64,000 nt of DNA from Thiohalocapsa sp. PB-PSB1 (GCA_016745215.1 CP050890.1:3534001-3598000); one strand, 5' to 3'. Shown: positions 33,635 through 43,640, numbered from the stretch's first letter. The notes: generated from the sequence alone by a model not told the origin. Numbers and translations: made by a program.

Positions 33635-34621
33635 TTAGTTGGTCAGGCCGAAAAACTGCGCTGCCCAGTAAGACGAGTAAAAATCCACATCTTTTGCAAA
33701 TTTTCCTGTCGTACCACCCTGTTTCGGGCTGCTGCCCGGGTCCACGGCAATGGCGTGGCCAAGACCGTCGATGTCGTAGCGCAGCAGCGCCGTGTCGCCG
33801 AAGCGGTCATGGAAAACCGTGCGTTTGATGTTTGCATTGTCATCCAAGATATCCACGGCGATCGGGGTTTGCAGATCGAAATCATGCAGACTGCTCCACT
33901 GTTTTGCCAATTCGTCCGCGTTGCTGGGATCGACAATATCGTCTTGCATGCCCTGAAACACAGCTAGGGCTGGATAGGAGTCTGTGTAGCCTGGATTCTG
34001 ACGGCGCACACGAGATCCCCATTCTTCTGCTGATAGTTGCACCTTGCCTTCCATTGCCCGCAGGGCACTGGTCAGGTCGGCAGCGGCAGCATAGGGCATG
34101 CCGGACATGATCGCTCCGGCCTGGAAGGTTTCCGGATAGAGTGCAAGCAGGGCGGAAGTCATGCCGCCACCTGCGGACATACCGGTGACATAGACGCTTG
34201 TCTCGTCAAGCGATAACCGGTCCGTCAGCGTGGTAACCATCTGTTGGATGGATTGCGCCTCGCCGCTGTCCTTGGCGACGTCCTCGGGGGTAAACCAGTT
34301 GAAACAGCGCATCAGGCTGTTGCTGAGCCGTTGCTGCGGATACAGTACAACAAAGCCATGGCGGTCGGCGAGTCGGTTCCAACCACCGAGACGAGCGATC
34401 TCCGCGGCATCCTGCGAGCATCCGTGTAATACGACAACCAATGGTGCTGCTGTTGGCCGTTCCCGCGGAGCATAATAGTAGCCCACCAGGTTGCCGGCAT
34501 TGTCGCCCCAGTCTTGTAATGCAACCAAGTCAGCATCGGGGTCAGACTGGCAGGAGGCAGTTAGCAGCGCAGCAGCCAGCACGAGAATCAAAACCAGTAA
34601 ATGAATGCAGCGATCAATCAT
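33635..34621 (-). CDS. PHB-depolymerase-like secreted esterase lipoprotein
   Basis: Alpha/beta hydrolase of the PHB depolymerase/feruloyl esterase type. The signal peptide ends in a lipobox-like LLTASC (lipid anchor at Cys24). LVVVLHGCSQDA gives the oxyanion region, VYVTGMSAGGGM the nucleophile Ser, and the DIDGLGHAIAV end the catalytic His. 328 aa. Its ATG overlaps the batD stop by four bases, so it is read with the bat operon. The natural substrate is unknown. Confidence 0.85.
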   Translation of the reverse strand: MIDRCIHLLVLILVLAAALLTASCQSDPDADLVALQDWGDNAGNLVGYYYAPRERPTAAPLVVVLHGCSQDAAEIARLGGWNRLADRHGFVVLYPQQRLSNSLMRCFNWFTPEDVAKDSGEAQSIQQMVTTLTDRLSLDETSVYVTGMSAGGGMTSALLALYPETFQAGAIMSGMPYAAAADLTSALRAMEGKVQLSAEEWGSRVRRQNPGYTDSYPALAVFQGMQDDIVDPSNADELAKQWSSLHDFDLQTPIAVDILDDNANIKRTVFHDRFGDTALLRYDIDGLGHAIAVDPGSSPKQGGTTGKFAKDVDFYSSYWAAQFFGLTN

Positions 34622-36642
34622 CTTTGCGGTTGCGGATTGAGCGCTGGCAGACAGGCGTGACGCACCTGTCCGGCAACTAAACCGCGCAGCACACCTGTGC
34701 CGGGTCGCAGGGCATGGCGGAAGTCACGTTTCCAGCGGGTGAAGTCGATCTCCTGGCGGTTGTACAGGGCCGAGTCGAGTTGCTGCATCAGTTGCAGCAC
34801 GCGTTGTCGGTCGGCACCAGGGCGTAGATCGACAATGCGATCGGCCATGCGCGGAAGCGGCTCGCGGGCGCTGGCCTGTAGATTGCGGCAGGCCTGCTGC
34901 TGGAAAGCAAGGCACCAGGCTGCCGGGTCGTCGGCATTGTTCGCTGCCATGGCGCATTGGTAGACACGGGCGCTCTTGGGCCTGAGTTGGGCCAGCACGC
35001 GCTGGGCTCGTCGCAACAGGGGAGTTGGCCGCGAGCGATGCACCCAGGTCCGTATCGCACGCAGGCTATTGCTGGTGATACCGGTGAGCGCGCTACGCAG
35101 TCGCGAGAGCCACGGTAGTGGCTTGGGCGCCGATCCTGACCGTGCAGCGGGTGCCCGCGTTTGGTTTGGTCGGTTACGTAGCCAGACTCCGCCCCAGTAG
35201 CCGATGAGGAGCAACAGCAGGCCGGCGATCGGTAGCCAAAACAGGCTTCTATTCGCTCCGTCATCTGGCTCCCGGGAGTCGCCAAAACCGAATGGGCCGG
35301 GTTCGCCGGCTACGCTGATGGTGCGGATCGGCACCGAGGATGCCTCGCGCGTGGCGGTGTCGACATTCCACCAGCCAAGCCGTAATTGCGGCAATTGCAG
35401 GCGTCCGCCGGTCTGTGGTACCAGGGTGTAATATTCGATGCGTTTACCGATCAGGGTATTGCCGCTGGCATTGAGCCGGGAATCAGTCATGGTCTGCTCG
35501 CGATAAACGCTGAAGTCATCGGAACGCAGCATGCTTTCCAATGATGGCAACTGATCGCCGAGCGCGCCTTGCGCCTCGAGTTCCAGCATGAGCGTGACCG
35601 GTCGGCCGCGCTCGATCTGCACGCCGTCTTCCAGCTCGGCCTTGATCCGCAAGGTCTGCAACGGCAGCCAGGGTCGCACCGCGGCCACCGGCGGGCGCAC
35701 CTGGAGCCGTAGCGGTTGGCGCGCCACGGAATCAAAGGGAATGTCTCCGGCGATGGTGCCGGTGACTTTGATTGGGCCGACTTCCAGTTCGCCTGCTCGC
35801 AGCGGTGTCATGACCATCACGAATTCGTTGACGATTTCGCGGTTGTTGCCACTGCCACGCGTACTCGTTTTCGGGCCGTCGATCTTCTGGAAAAGCACCT
35901 CGTCAATGGCGGAAAGATCAGGTGATGCCGTGGCCAGATTCCCGCTGCTGATGACGCGTAAGCGCACCAACACGTTTTCCTGAACGTAGGGTCGCTCGTC
36001 GGCCAGCTCCACCTCCAAGCGCGGGCTGAGCATCTGTATCCTGGCAGGTTGGCTGTAGGAGCCATAGGATGGCTGTGCAAACTGCCTGAATTGCTGGCTC
36101 TGATAGGGATTGGGCGGATACTGTGGCGCCGCGGGTCGAGAGCCTGGAGATCCGGCGCCGGGATAAGCCGCGCGCGGGTATTGGTCGGGTGGCGTGCCGC
36201 CGAAGGGCTGCTGAGGATAACCGCCTGACGGTTGTGCCGGCGGGAATTGTGCTTGCGGATACTGGCCTTGCGGCCACGGCGTTGTCAGAGAAGAACTCTC
36301 TGGCTGCATTTGCCCGGATGCAGGCTGTCCATATCCGGGTCTGGATTCGGGACTTGTGCCGGTGATGGGCGGCTGTCCCGCCGGATATGGTGTCTGCTGC
36401 CAGGGTGGGGCGCCGCGCGCATTGCTTGGTTGTACGGGCCGGAACTGCCAGGGTTGAGAGGATCCTTGGTTTTGTGGCTGCGCCAGATTGTCGCTGATCT
36501 GCATTGTCAGCAGCAGCACCAGCAGGCCCCGGGAGAATAGCCTCATGGGCGTGGCGATGCGCAGGCCACCCCAGTGGCGGCAATTAGCCCAAACTGTTGC
36601 AGCCCAACAGATCCGCTGTTTGATCAAGGGCGGAGCTACCAC
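34618..36642 (-). CDS. batD: BatD-like oxygen tolerance protein
   Basis: Membrane-anchored protein of the Bat complex. A long Pro/Gln-rich N-terminal region (to about residue 200) precedes BatD-type beta domains (LEVELADERPYVQENVLVRL, LRAGELEVGPIKVTG) and a transmembrane helix (LFWLPIAGLLLLLIGYW), with a basic cytoplasmic tail. A GTG at 36642 has a good AGGAGA site and overlaps batC. An ATG at 36546 (MRLFSRGLLVLLLTM) would begin directly with the signal peptide, so the start is uncertain. Confidence 0.87.
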   Translation of the reverse strand: MVAPPLIKQRICWAATVWANCRHWGGLRIATPMRLFSRGLLVLLLTMQISDNLAQPQNQGSSQPWQFRPVQPSNARGAPPWQQTPYPAGQPPITGTSPESRPGYGQPASGQMQPESSSLTTPWPQGQYPQAQFPPAQPSGGYPQQPFGGTPPDQYPRAAYPGAGSPGSRPAAPQYPPNPYQSQQFRQFAQPSYGSYSQPARIQMLSPRLEVELADERPYVQENVLVRLRVISSGNLATASPDLSAIDEVLFQKIDGPKTSTRGSGNNREIVNEFVMVMTPLRAGELEVGPIKVTGTIAGDIPFDSVARQPLRLQVRPPVAAVRPWLPLQTLRIKAELEDGVQIERGRPVTLMLELEAQGALGDQLPSLESMLRSDDFSVYREQTMTDSRLNASGNTLIGKRIEYYTLVPQTGGRLQLPQLRLGWWNVDTATREASSVPIRTISVAGEPGPFGFGDSREPDDGANRSLFWLPIAGLLLLLIGYWGGVWLRNRPNQTRAPAARSGSAPKPLPWLSRLRSALTGITSNSLRAIRTWVHRSRPTPLLRRAQRVLAQLRPKSARVYQCAMAANNADDPAAWCLAFQQQACRNLQASAREPLPRMADRIVDLRPGADRQRVLQLMQQLDSALYNRQEIDFTRWKRDFRHALRPGTGVLRGLVAGQVRHACLPALNPQPQR

Positions 36643-38336
36643 GGCCTGCTCTCCTGCAGCCTGCCTCCAGATGCACGCATTTGCCGCTTCTCCTCGATGA
36701 TGAATTGGTTGCGCATCAGCAACGATGGGTCACCCTCGATCTGCTCCAGGCGCTGTTCCATGATTGCCATACCCGTGCCGATCAGCGGTTCGCCGCCCAG
36801 GGCCGGATGATCGCTGAGCCCCAGCGCGGAATCCAGGTCGGCCCAGGGTAGGGCACCCTGCTGGTCGAAGCGTTCCACGGCTTCTGACTCACCGTCGGGT
36901 TGGTTCAAGTCCGGTTCGCCGCGATCGTTTGCAACACGACCGCCGGAAGTACGCCGACGATCCGATTCCGATGGATTTTCAGATTCAGCATTGTCGCGTT
37001 GGTTTTGCTCCGGCTGCTGTTCCGTTGCTTGCTCAGCAGCGCGATCCGATGCCGATGACTCGACCTCGTCGGGGTTGCGTTCTTCGCTTCCGTCGCTGTC
37101 CAGTTCAGATTGGTTGCGCTTGGCTTGCGGCTGAGCCGATTCGGGATCGTCGGCCTTGCCGATGGCGTCCTGCTTCGGCAGTTCGCCACCTTCACCGCCA
37201 TCGTCTCGTTGTTCGGTATCCTGACCGTTGGCAGGCTCGTCGCGGAGTTCCCGGTCGCCGCCGGTGTTGTCGTCTTCACCGGGCTGTTGTTCTTGTGCAC
37301 TGTCGCTGCTGGCGTTGTCGCCTTGCTGATTGCCGCTGGCGTCGTTGCTTTCCTGCTGCTGGTCGCCGCCCTCGGTTTCGGGTTGTTGTTGGTCGCCGCG
37401 ATCGCCGTTGTCGTTTTCCTGATCCTGGTTGCTGCCTGTTGCTTCTTGCGCGCGCTCGCCGTCGGCATCTGCGGATGCGTTTTGCTGCTGGTCGCTGCCA
37501 TCGGTTTGTTCGTTTTGATCGCCGCTGCTGCCGGATTCCTGAAGCTGTTCTTCTTTGCCAGACGCTTGCTGCTGCTCCTGTTGGCCACCCTGCTGATTTT
37601 GTTGTTGTTCTTCTGCGCCCTGTCCTCCCTGTTGCTCCTGCTCGCTGGATTGATCGCTCTGCTGTTGCTGATCGCCTTGTTGTTCTTGCTGCTGTTGTCC
37701 GCTCTGCTGTTCTTGCTGCTGCTGTTCGCTCTGTTGCTCTTGTTGTTGCTCTTGCTCTTGCTGTTGCTGTTGCTCTTGCTCTTGCTGTTGCTGTTGCTGT
37801 TGCTCCTGCTGTTGGTTGGCAGACGCGTCTTCCTGTGTTACAGCGGTTTGTTCCTCCTCCTCGGGCTGCGCCTGTTTTGTTTGTTGTTCATCTTCTGCCT
37901 GCTGTTCGTCCTGCTCGAACGCTTCTTGCTCCTGCTTGGCCAGCAGACCGCGCGCCAGGGCCAGATTATTGTGGGCGTCGTCGTGGTCTGGCTTGACGTT
38001 CAGTACCTGTTCGTAAGCGTGGATGGCGCCGGTGAAATCGCCTTGCATAAAGCGAGCGTTGCCGAGGTTATATTTCGCCGCGATCTGAACCGATGCGCGC
38101 TCAACCCCGGCGAAGGCGTCCTCCGCGTCAGCAAACCGGTTGGCCCGATAGAGCGCAACGCCGCGCCGGAAGGCGTCGGAAAAGCCCTCGGCCGCGCCGT
38201 CGAAATCACCGACCTGGAACTGGTCCAGAGCCTGTTGCTCGGCATTGCGGAACCAGCTGGCCTGGGTCGTGGCAGCAGCAGCCAGGGCCAGTAGGGCGAG
38301 GCTGATGGCCGGGTGGGAAAGTGGGCGGAAGATCAT
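36636..38336 (-). CDS. batC: BatC-like TPR protein with long Gln-rich tail
   Basis: A signal/transmembrane segment (SLALLALAAAATTQA) is followed by TPR repeats (about residues 40-125: YRANRFADAEDAFAG, KYNLGNARFMQGDFTGAIHA, YEQVLNVKPDHDDAHNNLAL). The remaining ~400 residues are low-complexity Gln/Glu/Asp/Asn/Ser, with a Gln run around 37660-37811 encoded by CAG and CAA. Expected to work with the two VWA proteins at the membrane. The poly-Gln length is probably variable between strains. Confidence 0.87.
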   Translation of the reverse strand: MIFRPLSHPAISLALLALAAAATTQASWFRNAEQQALDQFQVGDFDGAAEGFSDAFRRGVALYRANRFADAEDAFAGVERASVQIAAKYNLGNARFMQGDFTGAIHAYEQVLNVKPDHDDAHNNLALARGLLAKQEQEAFEQDEQQAEDEQQTKQAQPEEEEQTAVTQEDASANQQQEQQQQQQQEQEQQQQQEQEQQQEQQSEQQQQEQQSGQQQQEQQGDQQQQSDQSSEQEQQGGQGAEEQQQNQQGGQQEQQQASGKEEQLQESGSSGDQNEQTDGSDQQQNASADADGERAQEATGSNQDQENDNGDRGDQQQPETEGGDQQQESNDASGNQQGDNASSDSAQEQQPGEDDNTGGDRELRDEPANGQDTEQRDDGGEGGELPKQDAIGKADDPESAQPQAKRNQSELDSDGSEERNPDEVESSASDRAAEQATEQQPEQNQRDNAESENPSESDRRRTSGGRVANDRGEPDLNQPDGESEAVERFDQQGALPWADLDSALGLSDHPALGGEPLIGTGMAIMEQRLEQIEGDPSLLMRNQFIIEEKRQMRASGGRLQESRPW

Positions 38337-39367
38337 GTCGATTGCCCCATATCAGCAGTGGATCGTGGGCGGCCTTTGAATTGCGGCAACAGCAGCAATG
38401 CCAGGAGTAGCAGGGGTAGATAAAAGCGCTCGTGCCAGATGCGGGTGCGTTCGTCGCTGGCCTGAGCCGGCATATGACTGACTGCGGCGGCTTCTAGGAT
38501 TGATCGGGTGTCGTCATCGCGATAGTCCGCCAGGCGGTAAATTCCGCCGCCGCTCTCCGCCAGCGTTTGGAGCTGATCCTGATCGAGGGTAGAACGCACC
38601 GGCTGACCGCTTGGATCAATCAGCGGTCGTGCGCGCGGACCCGGTACGTTGCCGCCGCGCTCGCTGCCGATGCCAAGCACGTGCAGTCGCATGCCGCGTT
38701 CAGCAAGAGCCTGGATACGCGCGACTAGATTCGGCTCGTTGAAGTCGCCGTCACTGATCAGCAGCATCGAGCGGGCGCTGTCCTCGGGCAGCCCCCGCAG
38801 CAGGGTTTCGGCGCGCTCGAGCGCCGCGAGCAGTCGGCTGCCCTGAAGCCTTGCGAGATCGGTGGATAACGCTGGCAGGGTGCGAAGGATGGTGCGGCTG
38901 TCCTCAGTGACCGGCGAGATGACGTGCGGCACCGAGGCGAAGGCGATCAGCCCGAGGCGTAGGCGGCGATTCAGCAGGATCAGGTCTTGAATCTCCTGGC
39001 GAGCGCGACCGATCCGGTTCGGGGCTACGTCGGCAGTCTCCATTGAGCGGGAGATATCGAGCAGGATTAACAGGTTGTCACCCGGTTGGAACAGGCGTAC
39101 ATCCTGGTAGTCCCAGCGCGGCCCGGCCATGGCCGTGAGCAGCAGTATCCAAAGTACGGCCCAGGCGAAATACCGCCCCCAACGCTCGGAGGTCTTCAGG
39201 GCACGACTGCCGCTCAGGTAGGGCAACAGATGGGCGTCGGCGTAGCGATGTACCGGTCCCTTTGCGGCTTGCGAGGCTGTGCGCCAGAGCCACCAGGCAA
39301 CCGGGATGAGTATCAGCAGACCCCAGAACCAGCTTGGTTCGGCGAAGTGGAAACCGGTCTCAAGCAT
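38333..39367 (-). CDS. batB: BatB-like VWA membrane protein
   Basis: Two N-terminal transmembrane helices (FWGLLILIPVAWWLW and YFAWAVLWILLLTAMAG), a periplasmic von Willebrand A domain with the MIDAS motif LLDISRSM, and a C-terminal helix (FYLPLLLLALLLLPQF). The start at MLETGFHF (39367) gives 344 aa; it overlaps the batA end by eight bases. Together with BatA it is thought to form a metal-dependent adhesion complex assembled by the MoxR ATPase. Confidence 0.9.
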   Translation of the reverse strand: MLETGFHFAEPSWFWGLLILIPVAWWLWRTASQAAKGPVHRYADAHLLPYLSGSRALKTSERWGRYFAWAVLWILLLTAMAGPRWDYQDVRLFQPGDNLLILLDISRSMETADVAPNRIGRARQEIQDLILLNRRLRLGLIAFASVPHVISPVTEDSRTILRTLPALSTDLARLQGSRLLAALERAETLLRGLPEDSARSMLLISDGDFNEPNLVARIQALAERGMRLHVLGIGSERGGNVPGPRARPLIDPSGQPVRSTLDQDQLQTLAESGGGIYRLADYRDDDTRSILEAAAVSHMPAQASDERTRIWHERFYLPLLLLALLLLPQFKGRPRSTADMGQST

Positions 39368-40424
39368 TGGCAGCCCCGCGTATGACTCGCCGCCGGCCTT
39401 CCGGGAATAAGCCGAGCGCAAGCAGTGCGAACATCGCTACCCCCAAGGGCCAGCGGTACAGTGGTTGGTGTAGATAGGTGGTCCGGGTTTCCGTCTCGGT
39501 CTTCTCCAGCTCGCCGATACGTCTGGAAATTTCCTCCAGAGCACTGGTATCGGTGGCGCGGAAATAGGCGCCTCCGGTGATCTCGGCAATGCGTTTGAGT
39601 ATGTCCTCGTTCATGGTCAGATCGTCCCAGTACTCGATCTTGCCTTGATGCCGGATCGGGATGCTTGCGCGCTTGCTGCCGACACCGATCACATAGATAC
39701 GCACATCGGCGCGACGTGCCAGCGCGGCGGCTTCCAGGGGTTGGAAATTGCCGGCCGTGTTATCGCCGTCGGCAATCAGTATCATCACGCGTGAGCCCTT
39801 GGGCCGGTCGCGCAGCTTTTTCGCGCCGAGCGCGATGGCATCGCCAAGGGCGGTGCTGCCGCCGGCGATGCCAGGTTCGACGCCTTCCAGCAACTGGTGT
39901 ACCGCGTTGCGATCAATGGTCAACGGCGACAGCACATAAGCATTACTGCCGAATAAGGTGAGTCCAATGCGGTCACCGGCACGCTCGTCGATGAAGCGCC
40001 CCATGACGCCTTTAACCACTTGCATGCGATTGACTTCCCGACCCTCGACGCTGAAATCCAATGCATCCATGGAGTGCGATGCGTCCACGGCCAGCATCAG
40101 GTCGTAGCCGGGGCTGGAGACCTCGGTGTGAGGCACAAGACCTTGCGGGCGCATCAGCGCGACGATCAGTCCAATCCAAAGCAGGAGCAATAGCAGCCGG
40201 TGCAGCCAGCCAACGAGTTGGCGGCGTGGTCCGCGTGCCTGATATGCCGTACGCAATTGTTCGATGTGGGGGTGTATCAAGGTAATGCGCTGACCTTCGA
40301 GAGGCTGCTCTTGCGCCAAGCCGGCAGGCGGGCGCCAAAGTAACGGCAGAATCAGTGGCAATGGCAGCAGCAGACTGAACCAGGGCCAGGCAAATTCGAA
40401 CAGGGGGAAGCCAAAGAGTGCCAT
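39360..40424 (-). CDS. batA: BatA-like VWA membrane protein
   Basis: N-terminal hydrophobic segment (FSLLLPLPLILPLLW), second helix (LLLLLLWIGLIVALM), VWA domain with MIDAS LAVDASHSM and the downstream T/D positions (GSTALGDAIALG, MILIADGDNT), and a final transmembrane helix (LGVAMFALLALGLF). 354 aa. The stop overlaps the batB start; the DUF4381 gene ends 16 bases upstream. Confidence 0.91.
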   Translation of the reverse strand: MALFGFPLFEFAWPWFSLLLPLPLILPLLWRPPAGLAQEQPLEGQRITLIHPHIEQLRTAYQARGPRRQLVGWLHRLLLLLLWIGLIVALMRPQGLVPHTEVSSPGYDLMLAVDASHSMDALDFSVEGREVNRMQVVKGVMGRFIDERAGDRIGLTLFGSNAYVLSPLTIDRNAVHQLLEGVEPGIAGGSTALGDAIALGAKKLRDRPKGSRVMILIADGDNTAGNFQPLEAAALARRADVRIYVIGVGSKRASIPIRHQGKIEYWDDLTMNEDILKRIAEITGGAYFRATDTSALEEISRRIGELEKTETETRTTYLHQPLYRWPLGVAMFALLALGLFPEGRRRVIRGAANA

Positions 40425-40439
40425 GGGATCAGCGTCCGC

Positions 40440-41093
40440 TCAGTTACCGTTCACCGTTGTGCTGCGGTGAGCACTGGTATTGTTCGGGCGGATTGCTCGG
40501 TGTAGCCGGGCGAGTCGCGCGTTCAGCCAGAATATCGCGGAGTCTACATTGGTATCGGCTTGCTCTTTGGCTGCCGTCAGGATCGGCTTTGTTTCGCTGG
40601 CGATTGCCCAGTCCATGGCGGCATCGATCAATACAATCAGCGCACTGCGGTCGGCCTCGGTAGTGGTTGGCGGCGCATAGGGAGTCTCCAGTAACAAGCG
40701 ACCCTGAGCCTGCCAATCGAAACCCTTGGGATCATGCGCGCTGAGCCAGGACAGCCAGTCTCTGCCGTGCAGACCGGCGCAGCTGTCGCGACCTTGACGT
40801 GCTATCGCGATGCGCCGCAGTAATTCGGAGAGTTCGGATGCCGTTTGTTTGGCAGATGCGCTGCCGGCATCGCGCCGCAATCGGCGTAGTTCGCGGCTGG
40901 CATCCCAACGCCAATTGCCGAGCGTCACCATCGGGATAGGCACCCGCAGGCGCCAGATCAGATCGAAGCGCCATAAGGCCAATGCCAGCAGTGCCAGCGC
41001 TGCAAGCAGAAGCCACCAGCCTGGCGCCGGTGGCCACCAGGGATTGCCGAGGGCGGCATGGATATCGCGAAATTGATAGGCGTCGGGTGGCAT
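40440..41093 (-). CDS. DUF4381 family protein
   Basis: One transmembrane helix (GWWLLLAALALLALALW) after the family opening FRDIHAALGNPWWPPAPGW. The cytoplasmic remainder has RIAIARQGRDSCAGLHGRDWLSWL. Always found between the DUF58 and VWA genes of MoxR/Bat clusters; the molecular role is unknown. 217 aa, full length. Confidence 0.88.
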   Translation of the reverse strand: MPPDAYQFRDIHAALGNPWWPPAPGWWLLLAALALLALALWRFDLIWRLRVPIPMVTLGNWRWDASRELRRLRRDAGSASAKQTASELSELLRRIAIARQGRDSCAGLHGRDWLSWLSAHDPKGFDWQAQGRLLLETPYAPPTTTEADRSALIVLIDAAMDWAIASETKPILTAAKEQADTNVDSAIFWLNARLARLHRAIRPNNTSAHRSTTVNGN

Positions 41094-41159
41094 TTGGTTT
41101 CGGGTAGAGCGTTGGAAGTTCGGGGATGGTTGCTTTGCTTGCCGGTGGTGACTTGTGGC

Positions 41160-42077
41160 TCAGAGCGCACGGCGTCGAGCGCGTTGCTCCAGGCTATGGA
41201 TCAGGCTGAGATGGATTTCGTGATCGGTACGGATCGGCATCAGGATGATGTTAAGACGGTTTGCGATTGCGGTCAGCAATTCGCGCCGACGCTGCCAGGC
41301 AGCCTGGTAGTGACGTTGGGCAGCGGCGTCGTCGGTATCGATCTCGAGTAATGTGCCGTCACTGCCGGTGAAGGTGGTCGGCCCCATCGCCGGGATTTCC
41401 CAATCCGCTGGATCGTCCACTGGGAGCAGCACCACCGAGTTACGTTGCACCAGATTGCCAAGCACCCGCTCCAGATCGCGTACGTCGCGGTTCAAATCGG
41501 CGATGATAAAGACCAGCGATCCGGTGGGCAGGCCGCGGGTGGCCCGCTGCAAGGCGCCGGCTAGGCAGTCGATGGAGCCGATTTGTTCGGAGGCGGGCTG
41601 GGTCAGGGTGCGCAGTAATTGCCAGAGTGCGCGGCGACCTCGAGCCGGGCGGAAATGTTGCAAGCCGGCCTGCGGATCACCGAAGGCCATGCCGCCGACC
41701 CGATCTTGAAGACGACTTGCCGCCCAGCCGATCAGCGCCGCTGTGCGCGCCGCCTGGACTGTTTTGAAGGTGCCGCGGGTGCCAAACGCCATGTGCGGCC
41801 CACGGTCGACACAGAGGATGACACTGCGCTCGCGTTCCTCACGAAATACCTTCAGGTGTGGTTCGTTGGTGCGTGCCGTGACTTTCCAGTCCATGTAGCG
41901 GATGTCGTCGCCCTCGCGATACTCGCGTACTTCCTCGAAGTTGACCCCAGCGCCGCGAAATACCGAGGCATATAGGCCGGCGAACGTGGAGTTGACCAGG
42001 TGATGTGACGGCATGCCAAGCGTATGAGCCTGATGCCGCAATTCCAACAAGTCGTCGAGACGAGGATAGAGGCTCAT
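41160..42077 (-). CDS. DUF58 domain protein of the moxR cluster
   Basis: VWA-like DUF58 protein: VFRGAGVNFEEVREYREGDD, IRYMDWKVTARTNEPHLKVF, REERERSVILCVDRG. 305 aa and soluble. It follows moxR after six bases. The MoxR-DUF58-VWA order is widely conserved, and DUF58 is thought to be a partner or substrate of the AAA+ ATPase. Confidence 0.92.
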   Translation of the reverse strand: MSLYPRLDDLLELRHQAHTLGMPSHHLVNSTFAGLYASVFRGAGVNFEEVREYREGDDIRYMDWKVTARTNEPHLKVFREERERSVILCVDRGPHMAFGTRGTFKTVQAARTAALIGWAASRLQDRVGGMAFGDPQAGLQHFRPARGRRALWQLLRTLTQPASEQIGSIDCLAGALQRATRGLPTGSLVFIIADLNRDVRDLERVLGNLVQRNSVVLLPVDDPADWEIPAMGPTTFTGSDGTLLEIDTDDAAAQRHYQAAWQRRRELLTAIANRLNIILMPIRTDHEIHLSLIHSLEQRARRRAL

Positions 42078-42083
42078 ATGATC

Positions 42084-43040
42084 TTAAGGAATGGCGACCA
42101 GATTCAACAAACGGTTGATGAATTCATCGGTGGTGATTCCTTCCGCCTCTGCCTCGAATGTCAGCAGCAGCCGATGGCGTAGAATTTCGGGAGCCACCAG
42201 CTGGATATGATGCGGTGCGACAAACTCGTCACCGTCCAGCCAGGCTCGGGCGCGAGCGCAACGGGCCAGCGCAATGCTGGCTCGGGGCGAGGCCCCGAAG
42301 CGGCACCAACGTGCAAGGTCGTCGTCATAGAGCTTGGGATGACGAGTCGCCTGAATCAGGTCGACGATGTAGTTGTGTAACTTCGGATCTAGGTATAGCC
42401 CTGCAACATCCCGGCGCATTGCGAATAATTCGGACTGTGCCAGCGGCTTGGCCGGCGGGGCATGGCTCTGTTGTTGTTGCTGGCTGTCCAGTTCCAGAAT
42501 TTTCAGCTCTTCGTCGCGGCTTGGGTAGGTGACCACCGCCTGCATCAGAAAACGGTCCAACTGAGCCTCGGGTAGGTGGTAGGTGCCTTCCTGTTCCACC
42601 GGATTCTGTGTTGCCAGCACGATGAACAGTTGCGGCAATGGATAGGTGCGCTGGCCGACTGTAATCTGGTGTTCGCCCATTGCCTCGAGCAATGCGGACT
42701 GTACTTTGGCCGGCGCGCGGTTGACCTCATCCGCGAGTAGAACATTATGAAACAGCGGTCCTTGGCGAAATTCGAATTCGCCTTTTTCGTGGCGATAGAT
42801 GTCGGTGCCGATCAGATCTGACGGCAACAGGTCCGGCGTGAACTGGATGCGATGAAAGTCGCCTTCAATGGCTTCGGCCAACGCCTTTACGGCAGTGGTT
42901 TTGGCCAAGCCGGGCATGCCCTCGACCAGCAGGTGTCCATCGCTGAGCAGGCATACCAACATGCTGTCGATGAATTTTTGCTGGCCGATAATGCGCGAGG
43001 CGATGTGATCGCGGACGGATGTCAAGTCTGCGGGGGTCAT
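42084..43040 (-). CDS. moxR: MoxR family AAA+ ATPase
   Basis: Chaperone-like AAA+ ATPase, first gene of the seven-gene cluster. Walker A is VEGMPGLAKTTAVKAL, Walker B region NVLLADEVNRAPAKVQSALL, sensor 1 IVLATQNPVEQEGTYHLPEA, and the arginine region LDRFLMQ. 318 aa. It likely drives assembly or metal loading of the VWA proteins encoded downstream. Confidence 0.94.
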   Translation of the reverse strand: MTPADLTSVRDHIASRIIGQQKFIDSMLVCLLSDGHLLVEGMPGLAKTTAVKALAEAIEGDFHRIQFTPDLLPSDLIGTDIYRHEKGEFEFRQGPLFHNVLLADEVNRAPAKVQSALLEAMGEHQITVGQRTYPLPQLFIVLATQNPVEQEGTYHLPEAQLDRFLMQAVVTYPSRDEELKILELDSQQQQQSHAPPAKPLAQSELFAMRRDVAGLYLDPKLHNYIVDLIQATRHPKLYDDDLARWCRFGASPRASIALARCARARAWLDGDEFVAPHHIQLVAPEILRHRLLLTFEAEAEGITTDEFINRLLNLVAIP

Positions 43041-43283
43041 GTATATACTATTTTGCTGATGGGTTGACGGCTTGTGTCGTCTCGATGCTCGATGCCTGCG
43101 TTTCTGCCGGCTTGTTATACCTTAAATCCTGAGGCCTTTTTTGGTTAAGCGCAAGTGCTGTAGGTATTTATGGGGGTATCACTTCGATTTTGCAAAAGCA
43201 CTGAATGCCGCTGATCTACTGTTTTAACTGATTTTTTTGCACGAACCCGGGGCAGGCAACGCAGTTTTGTGCCATTTGCTCGT

Positions 43284-43640
43284 TCAGCCGGGACCGGATT
43301 GTCCACAAACCGACTCCGAGCGTATCGCTTGCAAGAACTCGTCTGCGGGCATGGGTCGCCCGACCAGATAGCCCTGGCAGACAGGGTAGTTCCGATCATT
43401 TAAAAAATCCCATTGTTCATGCGTTTCGATCTCCTCGGCAATCACCGACAGGTTGAGATTGCGGGCCATGGCGATGATGGTTGCGGCAATCTCGGCATCG
43501 TTTTGAGCCAGCGGTCTATTGCGCACAAAGCCGCGGTCGATCTCGAGTTCATGGATCGGCAAGCGCTTGGGATAGGCCAGGGACGAATAACCGGTGTCGA
43601 AGTCGTCGATGGCAAGCCTCACGCCCAGGGCAGAACTCCT
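43284..43640 (-). pseudogene. EAL domain C-terminal fragment
   Basis: Reads RSSALGVRLAIDDFDTGYSS, LAYPKRLPIHELEIDRGFVR, NDAEIAATIIAMARNLNLSV, IAEEIETHEQWDFL and VCQGYLVGRPMPADEFL. These are motifs from the last third of a cyclic-di-GMP phosphodiesterase; the EAL motif and N-terminal sensor are missing. Two usual residues are altered (DDFDTG for DDFGTG, AEEIET for AEGVET). Between this fragment and 43749 no gene is seen. Confidence 0.8.

Noticed and set aside
37110..38294. Leu-rich 394-codon ORF opposite batC that looks like a multi-span membrane protein.
   Set aside because: It is the antisense of the CAG/CAA Gln-rich region (CTG/TTG read as Leu); TPR motifs and operon context support the minus strand.
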